Origin: an uncultured Flavobacteriaceae bacterium
Lineage (GTDB): Bacteria; Bacteroidota; Bacteroidia; Flavobacteriales; Flavobacteriaceae
NCBI GenBank assembly: GCA_913030895.1
Contig: CAJWGK010000002.1
Coordinates: forward strand, 1 to 64,000
Reading direction: 5' to 3'
DNA: 64,000 nt
Shown: positions 21,239-30,536 of the stretch, in pieces
Numbering within the stretch: position 1 is the first letter of the stretch
Layout: every line of letters starts with the position of its first letter
Translations under genes and position numbers: made by a program
Notes under the pieces: generated by a model
Told to the model about the DNA's origin: nothing
Seen by the model: only the letters and a program-made list of their open reading frames with translations
Database searches by the model: none

Positions 21239-22246
21239 CTAGGGCACCTCAACTTCATTGATGATTTGACTGATCAAATCCTCAGTGGTAACGTTTTCAG
21301 CTTCTGCCTCGTAAGTCAATCCGATTCGGTGACGTAAAACATCATAAATCACCGCCCGTACATCTTCAGGAATGACATAACCGCGATGTTTGAGAAAGGC
21401 ATGGCATTTTGCTGCAGTTGCCAAGTTGATACTTCCCCGAGGGGAGGCACCAAAACTGATCAAAGGCTTTATTTTTGCCAAATTATAGTTCTCTGGGTAG
21501 CGGGTTGCAAAAATCAAATCGAGGATGTATTTTTCAATTTTCTCATCCATGTAGATTTCTCTGACAGTAGCCTGTGCAGTTTCAATTTGCTTGGTGGTTA
21601 CAACTGGTTTTATTTTCTCAAATGTGTTATTGAGGTTCGAACGAACAATTAATTGTTCTTCTTCAATCTTAGGGTAATCAATAACAGTCTTCAACATAAA
21701 TCGATCTACCTGTGCCTCAGGTAAGGGATAGGTTCCCTCTTGCTCAACGGGGTTTTGGGTCGCCATCACCAAAAACGGTGAGGGGAGTTTAAAAGTTGTG
21801 TCTCCAATAGTGACTTGTTTTTCCTGCATCGCCTCTAGTAAAGCCGACTGCACTTTGGCGGGAGCACGGTTGATCTCATCTGCCAAAACAAAATTGGCGA
21901 AAATTGGCCCTTTTTTGATGGTAAAATCATTCTCCTTGATGTTGTAAATCATCGTCCCGACAACATCAGCAGGTAACAAATCAGGGGTGAACTGAACCCT
22001 GCTAAAAGCACCTTTTACTGCTTGACTAAGGGTGTTTATCGCAAGAGTTTTAGCCAAACCAGGCACCCCCTCAAGAAGGATATGACCACGACCTAATAAG
22101 CCAATTAGTAAGCGTTCAACCATTTGTTTCTGACCAACGATGACCTTATTGATTTCCATGGTCAATAAATCGACAAAGGCACTTTCCTTTTCAATCTTTT
22201 CATTGATTGCTTTAATATCAACACTCTTGTTTACTGTTTCTTCCAT
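21239..22246 (-). CDS. MoxR family AAA+ ATPase
   Basis: LEGVPGLAKTLAINTLS Walker A, VLADEINRAPAKVQSALLEAMQE, ATQNPVEQEGTYPLPEAQ. Confidence 0.93.
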   Translation of the reverse strand: MEETVNKSVDIKAINEKIEKESAFVDLLTMEINKVIVGQKQMVERLLIGLLGRGHILLEGVPGLAKTLAINTLSQAVKGAFSRVQFTPDLLPADVVGTMIYNIKENDFTIKKGPIFANFVLADEINRAPAKVQSALLEAMQEKQVTIGDTTFKLPSPFLVMATQNPVEQEGTYPLPEAQVDRFMLKTVIDYPKIEEEQLIVRSNLNNTFEKIKPVVTTKQIETAQATVREIYMDEKIEKYILDLIFATRYPENYNLAKIKPLISFGASPRGSINLATAAKCHAFLKHRGYVIPEDVRAVIYDVLRHRIGLTYEAEAENVTTEDLISQIINEVEVP

Positions 22247-22406
22247 TTTCTGTAGCGATTAAAACATTAATTTTCGGGAAAGCAAAATTGAAAATTATTT
22301 TTGTGTACCATTGTTAACAATTGGTTAAAAATAGGCTGTTTGGTGGTTTTATTGCCCCGTAAATTGTTTCTAATTTAGGATATCGAATTTAAGAGAAATT
22401 AAATAG

Positions 22407-23273
22407 ATGACAAAAGGCTCAAGGATAATATCTGGAACAATGAACTGGGGGCAATGGGGAAAGCAACTTGATACCGCCGCCATGGCATCCCTCATAGGGA
22501 AGTGTATCGAATTAGGAATCAACACTTTTGACCATGCTGATATTTATGGGGGATACACCACCGAAGCTGAATTTGGCAAGGCTTTCCAACAAACAAAAAT
22601 CGACAGGGAAGCACTGTATTTTATTTCCAAATGTGGCATACAATTTCCCACCGACACCAGCCCAGTTTTATTCAACTACTATAGCTATTCTAAATCCTAT
22701 ATCATTCAACAAGTCGAGCGTTCTCTCACGAACTTGCAAACGGACTATCTAGACCTACTGTTACTCCACCGTCCAAGCCCCTTGATGGAGGCTGGTGAGA
22801 TCAACGCCGCCCTAGACCAGTTAATTGCTCAAGGAAAAATTAAAGCCTTTGGGGTCTCCAACTTTAGCCCCTCACAAATCGATTTGATCAATGAAAATAA
22901 TCCTATAATTTTCAACCAAATTGAATTTTCCCTTTCGCATTTTGAACCCATTTATGATGGTACTTTGGATTATTTAACCCAAAAACAGATTGGAGTGATG
23001 GCATGGTCTCCACTGGGAAAATATTTTAGCAATAAGGACAATCAACAAGAAAGTATACAAAAAACACTTATCCCCCTAAAAGAAAAATACAATGCAGAGG
23101 AAGATCAGTTGCTATTGGCATGGATAATGAAGCACCCTGCAAATGTCCTTCCAGTTATTGGAACCACCTCAGAAAATCGTATGAAAAAAGCGTTAAAGGC
23201 GGGCGAAATTGAACTGGATGAAATTGACTGGTTTTCGCTTTTGGTTGCAAGTCAAGGTCATAAAATGCCATAA
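22407..23273 (+). CDS. aldo/keto reductase
   Basis: INTFDHADIYGGY, SLTNLQTDYLDLLLLHRPSP, IKAFGVSNFSPSQI motifs. Confidence 0.9.
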   Translation: MTKGSRIISGTMNWGQWGKQLDTAAMASLIGKCIELGINTFDHADIYGGYTTEAEFGKAFQQTKIDREALYFISKCGIQFPTDTSPVLFNYYSYSKSYIIQQVERSLTNLQTDYLDLLLLHRPSPLMEAGEINAALDQLIAQGKIKAFGVSNFSPSQIDLINENNPIIFNQIEFSLSHFEPIYDGTLDYLTQKQIGVMAWSPLGKYFSNKDNQQESIQKTLIPLKEKYNAEEDQLLLAWIMKHPANVLPVIGTTSENRMKKALKAGEIELDEIDWFSLLVASQGHKMP

Positions 23274-23353
23274 TCGATGAAAAGAAAAATTGCGTTTTCA
23301 GTAATACTTGCCAAAGAGGATCGAGTCAAAACCCAGAAGAATTTCCTACAGTT

Positions 23354-24490
23354 ATGATCAACAAACGCCTACTGGTCAAAAGCTTATTATCCCAAAACGA
23401 TGAAAATAGTTTTTACGACAAAAAGCTGAAGATCAACTTAGGTTCTAAAGAGGGAAAAGCCAAATTCCTTAAACACATTTGCGCGCTTTCCAACAGCAAC
23501 CCCAAAAATAATTCCTATATCGTTATTGGCGTAGAAGATGAAGGAAACAAAATTGTGGGTGTTGATTTTTTTGACGATAGCAAGCTGCAAAACCTCATCA
23601 ATGCTTATTTGGAGAACCCACCTAGAGTATCTTATGAGAACATTCATTTTCCACATTTACCCAATGGAAAAGTGGTTGGCTTGGTGACAATTATGCCCAA
23701 TCAAGCGTTGACCTCCCTAAGAAAAAATATCTGGAAATATTATGGGGGTAGTGTTTTTGTGAGAGAAGGTAGTATCTCTCTTCCTAAAATATTCGACATT
23801 AAAATTGAGGACAACAACAGTGCTTTGGTTACCAAGATTGAAACCCATGCAGAAAATAATATCCAACTTACACTGGATGGAGTAGTAGATTTTCTAGGAG
23901 CACATGGTGACGAACTGGTCAAAAAATACCAAGTTTTTAAAGAAGTATTTGTGTTGTGTTGGGCGGGTTTAGAAAAAAGAAATAAAGGCAGAGTCTACTA
24001 CTCCCGTGTGGATATCGAATTGATCAATGAGCAGGTCAAGCTTTTTTATTCTAACCTGGACGAGGTGGAAATCCAGTGGGACGAGAATGCGTTTATCATC
24101 ACAGAATACGTCAGGCTGAATATAGAGAATCAATACAGGTTTTTCCCTCTAGAAGAGGTGAAAATTATTTTTAAGGAAAATGGCACTTACCAAATGGAAA
24201 CTGAACTTTTGTTTTCCCCCCCAGAAATGGACAAAAAAAGTTTGTTTCACCGCTTAAATGCCAATAACGCCCTTTTAAAAAAAATGGAAAAAGGCATATC
24301 CCTTAGCCCTTCAGAACAGGAGGATCTATACCAAATAGCTCCTAGTTATATGCTCTGTTATCTGAATAATTTGGAAACCGCAAAAGAACAACTCATACGA
24401 TCTCAGAAACTACTCCGTGCTCAAGGGGAATCGGTTTACGAAACCTTTAAAGATACACAACGCATTTTGAGAAAAATTAAATACAATTGA
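23354..24490 (+). CDS. AlbA_2/Schlafen-like divergent ATP-binding protein
   Basis: ICALSNSNPKNNSYIVIGVEDEGNKIVGVDFFDDSKLQNLINAYLENPP resembles the AlbA_2 fold. Confidence 0.65.
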   Translation: MINKRLLVKSLLSQNDENSFYDKKLKINLGSKEGKAKFLKHICALSNSNPKNNSYIVIGVEDEGNKIVGVDFFDDSKLQNLINAYLENPPRVSYENIHFPHLPNGKVVGLVTIMPNQALTSLRKNIWKYYGGSVFVREGSISLPKIFDIKIEDNNSALVTKIETHAENNIQLTLDGVVDFLGAHGDELVKKYQVFKEVFVLCWAGLEKRNKGRVYYSRVDIELINEQVKLFYSNLDEVEIQWDENAFIITEYVRLNIENQYRFFPLEEVKIIFKENGTYQMETELLFSPPEMDKKSLFHRLNANNALLKKMEKGISLSPSEQEDLYQIAPSYMLCYLNNLETAKEQLIRSQKLLRAQGESVYETFKDTQRILRKIKYN

Positions 24491-24536
24491 TCGATAATTT
24501 TAACATTTAATCCAAAAAAAAATTAAAGGGTTTTTG

Positions 24537-24544
24537 TAGCTTTG
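24537..24544 (+). promoter_or_regulatory. TAGCTTTG -7 promoter element
   Basis: Exact TAnnTTTG match 23 bp upstream of ATG 24567. Confidence 0.5.
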
Positions 24545-24566
24545 GGATACCCAAAACTAAAACCTA

Positions 24567-24778
24567 ATGAAATCTACTTATGCTGCAGCAAGCTTTTGCT
24601 TGTTGTCTTTAATGCTGAAAATGCCAAAATCAGAATATCTGGATCGGGTGACGCACAGTTAGTCGCCAACTCTCATTTGAACGCTAGGATAAGTGGATCG
24701 GGTGATATACAATATAAAGGAAGTCCAAATGAAGTGGACGTCAAGGTCTCTGGAAGTGGTTCAATCACCAAAGAATAA
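24567..24778 (+). pseudogene. remnant of a head-GIN-domain (DUF2807) putative adhesin
   Basis: Signal peptide-like MKSTYAAASFCLLSLMLKM from ATG 24567 is in one frame; the GIN C-terminus (IRISGSGDAQLVANSHLNARISGSGDIQYKGSPNEVDVKVSGSGSITKE) is in another frame and far shorter than a full domain. Confidence 0.65.
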
Positions 24779-24782
24779 GGAG

Positions 24783-25994
24783 TTAAAACTCATTTAAACC
24801 CTCGGGATAAAGAAAGTGATTATAGGGGAATCGGGTAATGTGAATTTTACGTGTTTCGGCATAAACCCGTTCTCTAAAAACCTGAAGATTTTCTTTATTT
24901 ATAGCAGAGATAAATAGGGCTCTATCGTTTATGCGGTGCATCCAAGTGTTTTGCCACTCCTCGAGGGAATAGTGATGTTGGGTCCGTTCAGCGATTAAAT
25001 CGGTTTCATCCCAAGGCGCTGGTTCGTAGGCATCTATTTTATTAAAGACCATCAAGGTGGGTTTATCGAGACTATTAATTTCTTTTAAAATTTGATTCAC
25101 GGATTCAATGTGTTCTTCGAAATTGGGGTGTGAAATATCTACCACGTGCAGTAACAAATCCGCCTCTTGGACTTCGTCTAGGGTGCTTTTAAAAGACTCC
25201 ACCAACTGAGTAGGTAGTTTACGAATAAACCCTACGGTATCACTCAACAAGAAAGGTAAATTTCCAATTACCACTTTTCGAACCGTGGTATCCAAAGTGG
25301 CAAATAATTTGTTTTCGGCAAAAACCTCACTTTTGGCAATGACATTCATTAAGGTAGATTTCCCTACATTGGTATAGCCAACAAGTGCCACCCGAACGAG
25401 TGCCCCGCGATTTCCTCTTTGGGTAGCCATTTGTTTGTCTATTGTCTTAAGTTTTTTCTTAAGTAAGGAGATTTTATCCCTAACGATCCGGCGGTCAGTT
25501 TCAATTTCTGTTTCCCCAGGACCACGCATGCCAATCCCTCCTCGTTGTCTCTCTAGGTGTGTCCACAGTCCTTTTAGTCGGGGCAAAAGGTATTCATACT
25601 GCGCCAGTTCAACTTGAGTACGGGCATAACTGGTTTGTGCTCGTTGGGCAAAAATATCCAAGATAAGACCAGTACGGTCTAATATTTTACACCGCAAGAT
25701 TTTTTCAATATTACCTTGTTGTGCCGGGGTAAGTTCGTCATCGAAAACTACGGTAGTCACCTCATTTTCTTCCACATAGTCCTCCACCTCCTGCATTTTA
25801 CCAGTACCTATAAATGTTTTGGGATTTGGGATTTGCATCTTTTGAACGAATCGTCTAAGCACATTCCCCCCTGCTGTTAGGGCTAAAAAAGCCAATTCAT
25901 CGAGATATTCTTTCGATTGAGATTCATCCTGCTGGCTGTTGATGATTCCAATAATAACTGTTTTTTCAAGAACGAGCGATTTGGCTTCAATCAT
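24783..25994 (-). CDS. hflX: GTPase HflX
   Basis: RQRGGIGMRGPGETEIETDRR, VGYTNVGKSTLMN, SDTVGFIRKLPTQLVESFKSTLDE. Confidence 0.95.
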   Translation of the reverse strand: MIEAKSLVLEKTVIIGIINSQQDESQSKEYLDELAFLALTAGGNVLRRFVQKMQIPNPKTFIGTGKMQEVEDYVEENEVTTVVFDDELTPAQQGNIEKILRCKILDRTGLILDIFAQRAQTSYARTQVELAQYEYLLPRLKGLWTHLERQRGGIGMRGPGETEIETDRRIVRDKISLLKKKLKTIDKQMATQRGNRGALVRVALVGYTNVGKSTLMNVIAKSEVFAENKLFATLDTTVRKVVIGNLPFLLSDTVGFIRKLPTQLVESFKSTLDEVQEADLLLHVVDISHPNFEEHIESVNQILKEINSLDKPTLMVFNKIDAYEPAPWDETDLIAERTQHHYSLEEWQNTWMHRINDRALFISAINKENLQVFRERVYAETRKIHITRFPYNHFLYPEGLNEF

Positions 25995-26760
25995 CTTTAC
26001 CGGCTTTATTCCAGGTTTTTAAAGAAAGGGTTTTTCCATCAAAAACACCATAGGTAAAATGTGTGATCCAGTCACCTAAGTTGATGTACTGGGATTGCTT
26101 TCCCAAATCAATTGCTAAAGGCAAGTGTCGGTGACCAAAAACAAAATAATCGTAATGCTTTTTCTCCAATTTACTTTTACTGTATGCTACCAGCCACTCT
26201 TTATCCTCTCCCAAGAATTTAATATCCTCTTCTCCAGAAATCAATTTATTTTTTTGAGATAAATATTGTCCAAATCGGATGCCTAAATCTGGGTGAATCA
26301 ATCGATAAAGCCACTGAAAAAAGGGGTTTTTAAAGACTTTTTTCATCCGTTTATAGCCCTTATCACCAGGACCCAAACCGTCACCGTGTCCGATCATTAT
26401 AACCGTATCTTCAATTTTGATTTCAATGGGATTGTGGTGAACCGTAATTCCAAGTTCATTTTGAAAATAATCTTTCATCCAAAGGTCATGGTTCCCGACA
26501 AAAAAAATGATTGGGATACCGCTGTCAGTTATTTCAGCCAATTTTCCCAATACTCTAACAAAACCCCTGGGAACTACTTGCTTGTATTCAAACCAAAAAT
26601 CAAATAAGTCTCCCAATAAGTAAATCGCCGCGGCATCTTTACGAACTTCTTCTAACCAGCTAACAAAAATCTTTTCTCGCTCTCGACTGGATAACTCGGC
26701 TTCCAACCCGAGATGATTGTCAGAGGCAAAATAGATTTTTTTGTTTTTTGGAAGTTTCAT
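25987..26760 (-). CDS. lpxH: UDP-2,3-diacylglucosamine diphosphatase-type metallophosphoesterase
   Basis: FASDNHLGLE, YLLGDLFDFWFEYK, FFVGNHDLWM, GHGDGLGPGD, VFGHRHLP. Confidence 0.82.
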   Translation of the reverse strand: MKLPKNKKIYFASDNHLGLEAELSSREREKIFVSWLEEVRKDAAAIYLLGDLFDFWFEYKQVVPRGFVRVLGKLAEITDSGIPIIFFVGNHDLWMKDYFQNELGITVHHNPIEIKIEDTVIMIGHGDGLGPGDKGYKRMKKVFKNPFFQWLYRLIHPDLGIRFGQYLSQKNKLISGEEDIKFLGEDKEWLVAYSKSKLEKKHYDYFVFGHRHLPLAIDLGKQSQYINLGDWITHFTYGVFDGKTLSLKTWNKAGKDD

Positions 26761-26773
26761 TCTATGGACTGCG

Positions 26774-27931
26774 CTATATCAAGTTGATGGCCTGATCTAA
26801 ATCTTCGATCAAATCTTGAACATCTTCTATACCCACACTGAGACGAATCAATCCATCTACAACGCCACTTTTTTCCCTAACTTCTTTTGGTATTGAAGCA
26901 TGCGTCATCGAAGCTGGGTGTCCTGCCAGACTCTCCACGCCTCCCAGCGATTCGGCCAACGTAAAAACTTTTAGACTTTCTACAATTTTAATTGCTTTTG
27001 CATTGTCTCCACCTTTAGGCAAAAAGGATATCATTCCGCCAAAGGATTTCATTTGAGCTTTGGCAACTTTATGATTGGGGTGATCGGAAAAACCGGGCCA
27101 ATAAACTTTTTCAATTTTTGGATTTTCCTTTAAAAATGTCGCAATTGCTGCACCATTTTCAGAATGCCTTTGCATCCTAATGTGTAAAGTTTTAATCCCT
27201 CTAAGGGTTAAAAAACAATCCATCGGTCCAGGTACTGCACCACTTGAATTTTGAATGAATGCAAGTTTTTCGTGTAACGCGTCGTCATTTACTGCGACCA
27301 ATCCTAATACGGTATCACTATGCCCTGCAAGGTATTTGGTTGCGGAATGCATCACAATATCAGCTCCCAATTCTAAGGGTTGTTGAAGATATGGTGAAGC
27401 AAAGGTATTGTCCACTGCCACAATAATATCATGGGCTTTACCTAAACTTGCAATGGGTTTAATATCCACTACATTCATCATAGGATTGGTTGGAGTCTCT
27501 ACCCAAATTAGTTTGGTTTTTTTATTGATTTGAGCGGCAACTGCATCGATATTTTGCATGTCAACGAAGTGAATTTTTAAACCGTACTTCTCGAAAATTT
27601 GGGTAAAAATTCGATAGGACCCTCCATATAGATCATTTACAGAGATGATTTCGTCACCGGGATCAAACATTTTGACAATCGTATCCATGGCGGCCATACC
27701 AGAGGCAAAAGCCAAGCCGTGTTTTCCGTTTTCCAGAGCAGCAATTGAGCGCTCTAATGCGCTTCTTGTAGGATTATGAGTGCGGCTGTACTCATAACCT
27801 TGATGATCCCCTGGGCTTTTTTGTGCGTAAGTTGAGGTTTGGTATATCGGAGGCATAACCGAACCATAAGCCTTATCTGGTTCTTGTCCTCCGTGAATAG
27901 TAGCACTGTTAAATCTTAGCTTCTTGTCCAT
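26774..27931 (-). CDS. PLP-dependent trans-sulfuration enzyme (cystathionine gamma-synthase/lyase family)
   Basis: YEYSRTHNPTRSALE, WVETPTNPMMNVVDI, HSATKYLAGHSD. Confidence 0.92.
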   Translation of the reverse strand: MDKKLRFNSATIHGGQEPDKAYGSVMPPIYQTSTYAQKSPGDHQGYEYSRTHNPTRSALERSIAALENGKHGLAFASGMAAMDTIVKMFDPGDEIISVNDLYGGSYRIFTQIFEKYGLKIHFVDMQNIDAVAAQINKKTKLIWVETPTNPMMNVVDIKPIASLGKAHDIIVAVDNTFASPYLQQPLELGADIVMHSATKYLAGHSDTVLGLVAVNDDALHEKLAFIQNSSGAVPGPMDCFLTLRGIKTLHIRMQRHSENGAAIATFLKENPKIEKVYWPGFSDHPNHKVAKAQMKSFGGMISFLPKGGDNAKAIKIVESLKVFTLAESLGGVESLAGHPASMTHASIPKEVREKSGVVDGLIRLSVGIEDVQDLIEDLDQAINLI

Positions 27932-27951
27932 TAATCTGATTTTTAACGCTA

Positions 27952-27959
27952 CAAAGGTA
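27952..27959 (-). promoter_or_regulatory. TACCTTTG -7 promoter element for the trans-sulfuration gene
   Basis: Plus-strand CAAAGGTA, 21 bp upstream of the start codon. Confidence 0.45.
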
Positions 27960-28096
27960 TTGGATTTTGAATAAAGTTTCGGATTCTCCTCATTACTTTA
28001 AATATTGATGATAAAACGCTTTAAAGGATTTTAAAACCATTTCGGAATTCTTTAAAATATATTTTTTCCATTTCTTTGCAGCTAAGAAGAGTTGCT

Positions 28097-28453
28097 ATGA
28101 ATTATTTTCTTTTTTTAAGTAGTTGTGACACTTGTAAGCGCATCATAAAAACGTTAAATCTCCCAGACGATGTTGTTATGATCGATATTAAAAAATCTCC
28201 AATCTCTCCAGCTCAAATTGAAGAAATTTACAACGCAACAGGGAGCTATGAATCTTTGATCAACAAAAGAGCGCAACTTTTAAAGCAACGAAATATTGAT
28301 ACTAAAAATCTTACTGAAGAAACTGCTAAACAATTACTAACTGATCACTACACTTTCCTAAAAAGACCTGTTTTGGTTTACAATGGTAAAGTTTTTATCG
28401 GTAATAGTAAAAAAGAAGTAGAAATGGCCAAAAGCTGGTTAGATGAACAGTAG
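28097..28453 (+). CDS. ArsC/Spx-like thioredoxin-fold protein
   Basis: SSCDTCKRIIKTL, YESLINKRAQLLKQR, FLKRPVLVYNGKVFIG; ATG 28097 preferred. Confidence 0.75.
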   Translation: MNYFLFLSSCDTCKRIIKTLNLPDDVVMIDIKKSPISPAQIEEIYNATGSYESLINKRAQLLKQRNIDTKNLTEETAKQLLTDHYTFLKRPVLVYNGKVFIGNSKKEVEMAKSWLDEQ

Positions 28454-29336
28454 GTTTCTAGCCCTGACGGCGGCTGGCGGAGCTACGATTATTTATGGTT
28501 TAAATCATACAATTGCCAAGGCGGTGATGCCTGATTATGTGGGGGCATTTGGATTTATTTTCTTCAGAACTGCTGGAGCTGCTATTCTTTTTTGGGCGGT
28601 AAGTTTCTTTCTTCCCAACGAAACAATTGACCGAAAAGACTATTTGCGTTTTTTTATGACGGCTTTATTAGGGATGTGTATCAACATGCTTTCCTTTTTT
28701 AAAGGTCTTGAGCTTTCCACTCCAGTTAACAGTGGAATTTTTGCCACTACCAATCCGATTATTATACTTCTGCTTTCTTATATATTTCTGAAGGAAAAAA
28801 TTGGCGTGCGTAAATTTTTAGGGATTGGTCTGGGTTTTGCAGGCGCATTAATGCTGGTTCTTTACGGTACGGAGAATTCGGCCAAATCACCCAATGTTTT
28901 ATTGGGAAACATGCTCTTTATGGTCAACTCTATTTTTTTTTCCAGCTACATTATTATGGTAAAGCCACTTACCAAAAAATATCACACCATTACCATTATG
29001 AAATGGCTTTTTTTAATGGGATTTATTATGACTTTTCCCATTACCGTTGGAGAATTTAGTGTAATTAATTGGAGCGATCTTCCTTTTAATATCGTTTGGA
29101 GAATTCTTTTTGTAATTGTTGGGACTACCTTTTTGACTTATCTACTCAATCTTTTTGCACTAAAAAATCTACAGGCCTCTACTGTCGGTGCTTTTGCGTA
29201 TGCACAGCCCATTATCGCAATTGCCTTTGCTGTTTTTAGTGGCAACGATTACTTGGACATCTTTAAGGCTTTTGCTTGCATCACCATTATGGTTGGGGTT
29301 TACTTGGTGTCTAAAAAGTCGAGTAAAGCATCATAA
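28443..29336 (+). CDS. DMT family (EamA) transporter
   Basis: 10-TM hydrophobic pattern; GGATIIYGLNHTIAKAVMP and duplicated EamA halves. Confidence 0.88.
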   Translation: MNSRFLALTAAGGATIIYGLNHTIAKAVMPDYVGAFGFIFFRTAGAAILFWAVSFFLPNETIDRKDYLRFFMTALLGMCINMLSFFKGLELSTPVNSGIFATTNPIIILLLSYIFLKEKIGVRKFLGIGLGFAGALMLVLYGTENSAKSPNVLLGNMLFMVNSIFFSSYIIMVKPLTKKYHTITIMKWLFLMGFIMTFPITVGEFSVINWSDLPFNIVWRILFVIVGTTFLTYLLNLFALKNLQASTVGAFAYAQPIIAIAFAVFSGNDYLDIFKAFACITIMVGVYLVSKKSSKAS

Positions 29337-29406
29337 TTTATTAGCCTCTAAGTTAATTAGTTGTTGATTCTTTTTTATTTTTGGAAAAACTAAAAGAAAT
29401 CAACTG

Positions 29407-29886
29407 ATGAAAAACCCAATTTTATTTATTATTCCCCTCGCTTTAATGATAAGTTGTGGTCCCAAAAAAGAGAAGAAAAAAGAGTTTGAATACAAGCGCA
29501 CCCAGACGGAAGCTCCAGTAGAGAAGAAGCAAGTTGAAAAAGCTCCAATGGACATCCAAAATAATGGTATTGGACCGATTAAGACAATGTCTTTTGATAA
29601 AAAAATTGATGATGCCCTAGCAAAAGAGGGTTCTGGAGTCTTTAAACAAAAGTGTACTGCCTGCCACATGGCTGATCGGAAGCTCATCGGTCCAGCAATG
29701 AAAGGAATTTATGATCGCAGAAGCCCAGCATGGGTTATGAATATGATTCTCAATCCTACGGAGATGTTGCAAAAAGATCCAACGGCAATCGCTCTTTTAA
29801 AAGAATATAATAACGTGATGATGCTCAATCAGAATTTGACTCAAAAAGAGGCAAGAGCACTGGCTGAGTATTTTAGGACATTATAG
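29407..29886 (+). CDS. lipoprotein c-type cytochrome
   Basis: Lipobox-like MKNPILFIIPLALMISC; heme motif CTACH; distal KLIGPAMKGIY and Met residues. Confidence 0.85.
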   Translation: MKNPILFIIPLALMISCGPKKEKKKEFEYKRTQTEAPVEKKQVEKAPMDIQNNGIGPIKTMSFDKKIDDALAKEGSGVFKQKCTACHMADRKLIGPAMKGIYDRRSPAWVMNMILNPTEMLQKDPTAIALLKEYNNVMMLNQNLTQKEARALAEYFRTL

Positions 29887-30525
29887 GGACCAGATTTTCC
29901 CCCCAGTAGTTTCCATTAAATCAACACAACCTTTTTGTTCTCCTGGAATGGGAGCGTAAGCCAAAACGTTTTCCCCAATATACTCATTGGTTCTAAATGC
30001 AGTAATGGATAGTGAGCGTAATTGGCTGGCAAAACCATACGCCAACGCTTCCTGTGGAATGGGCGCATTACTATCGTTTTTCGAGGCATTATTGTAGTCC
30101 GAAGTTTGTTTCTTCCAAGATTTAACTTGACCTTCTTCGGCTTTAAGAAATTTCGCCAATTGACCGTCTAAATCCTCGACACTGAGTTGGCTGGACTTGC
30201 TTTTTCCCGAATCAGAAAGTGCAACAGCAATAAATTGGTTCAGTCCTTTAATAATTTCCTTTTTACGTCCATCAGGATAGACAGTATGAATATATCCGTC
30301 TAAAAACTCAGGTAGTTTTAACTGAATGGCACCCGGAATATCAGTTTCTGGAAGGATTAAATCCATCAGTTGTGATACTACTGAAAATTGATCTTGGTTA
30401 AAATATTCTGGTATAAATTGACCAGTGTTAGATTTACAGCTTTGAAAAAGTCCAACAACTGCTGGTGTTACTGTGATTGCTCCGGCTCCTAAACCGATTG
30501 TTTTTAATGCTTTTCTTCTATCCAT
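29881..30525 (-). CDS. gluconate 2-dehydrogenase subunit 3 family protein, Tat signal
   Basis: MDRRKALKTIGLGAGAITVTPAVVGLFQSC twin-arginine leader, LMDLILPETDIPGA; adjacent to GMC oxidoreductase. Confidence 0.82.
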   Translation of the reverse strand: MDRRKALKTIGLGAGAITVTPAVVGLFQSCKSNTGQFIPEYFNQDQFSVVSQLMDLILPETDIPGAIQLKLPEFLDGYIHTVYPDGRKKEIIKGLNQFIAVALSDSGKSKSSQLSVEDLDGQLAKFLKAEEGQVKSWKKQTSDYNNASKNDSNAPIPQEALAYGFASQLRSLSITAFRTNEYIGENVLAYAPIPGEQKGCVDLMETTGGKIWSL

Positions 30526-30536
30526 TTTATAACTGT

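Noticed and set aside
24783-27931. Possible defence or signalling island near the AlbA_2-type gene
   Set aside because: Neighbours are hflX, lpxH and a trans-sulfuration enzyme; no nuclease, toxin or mobile genes.
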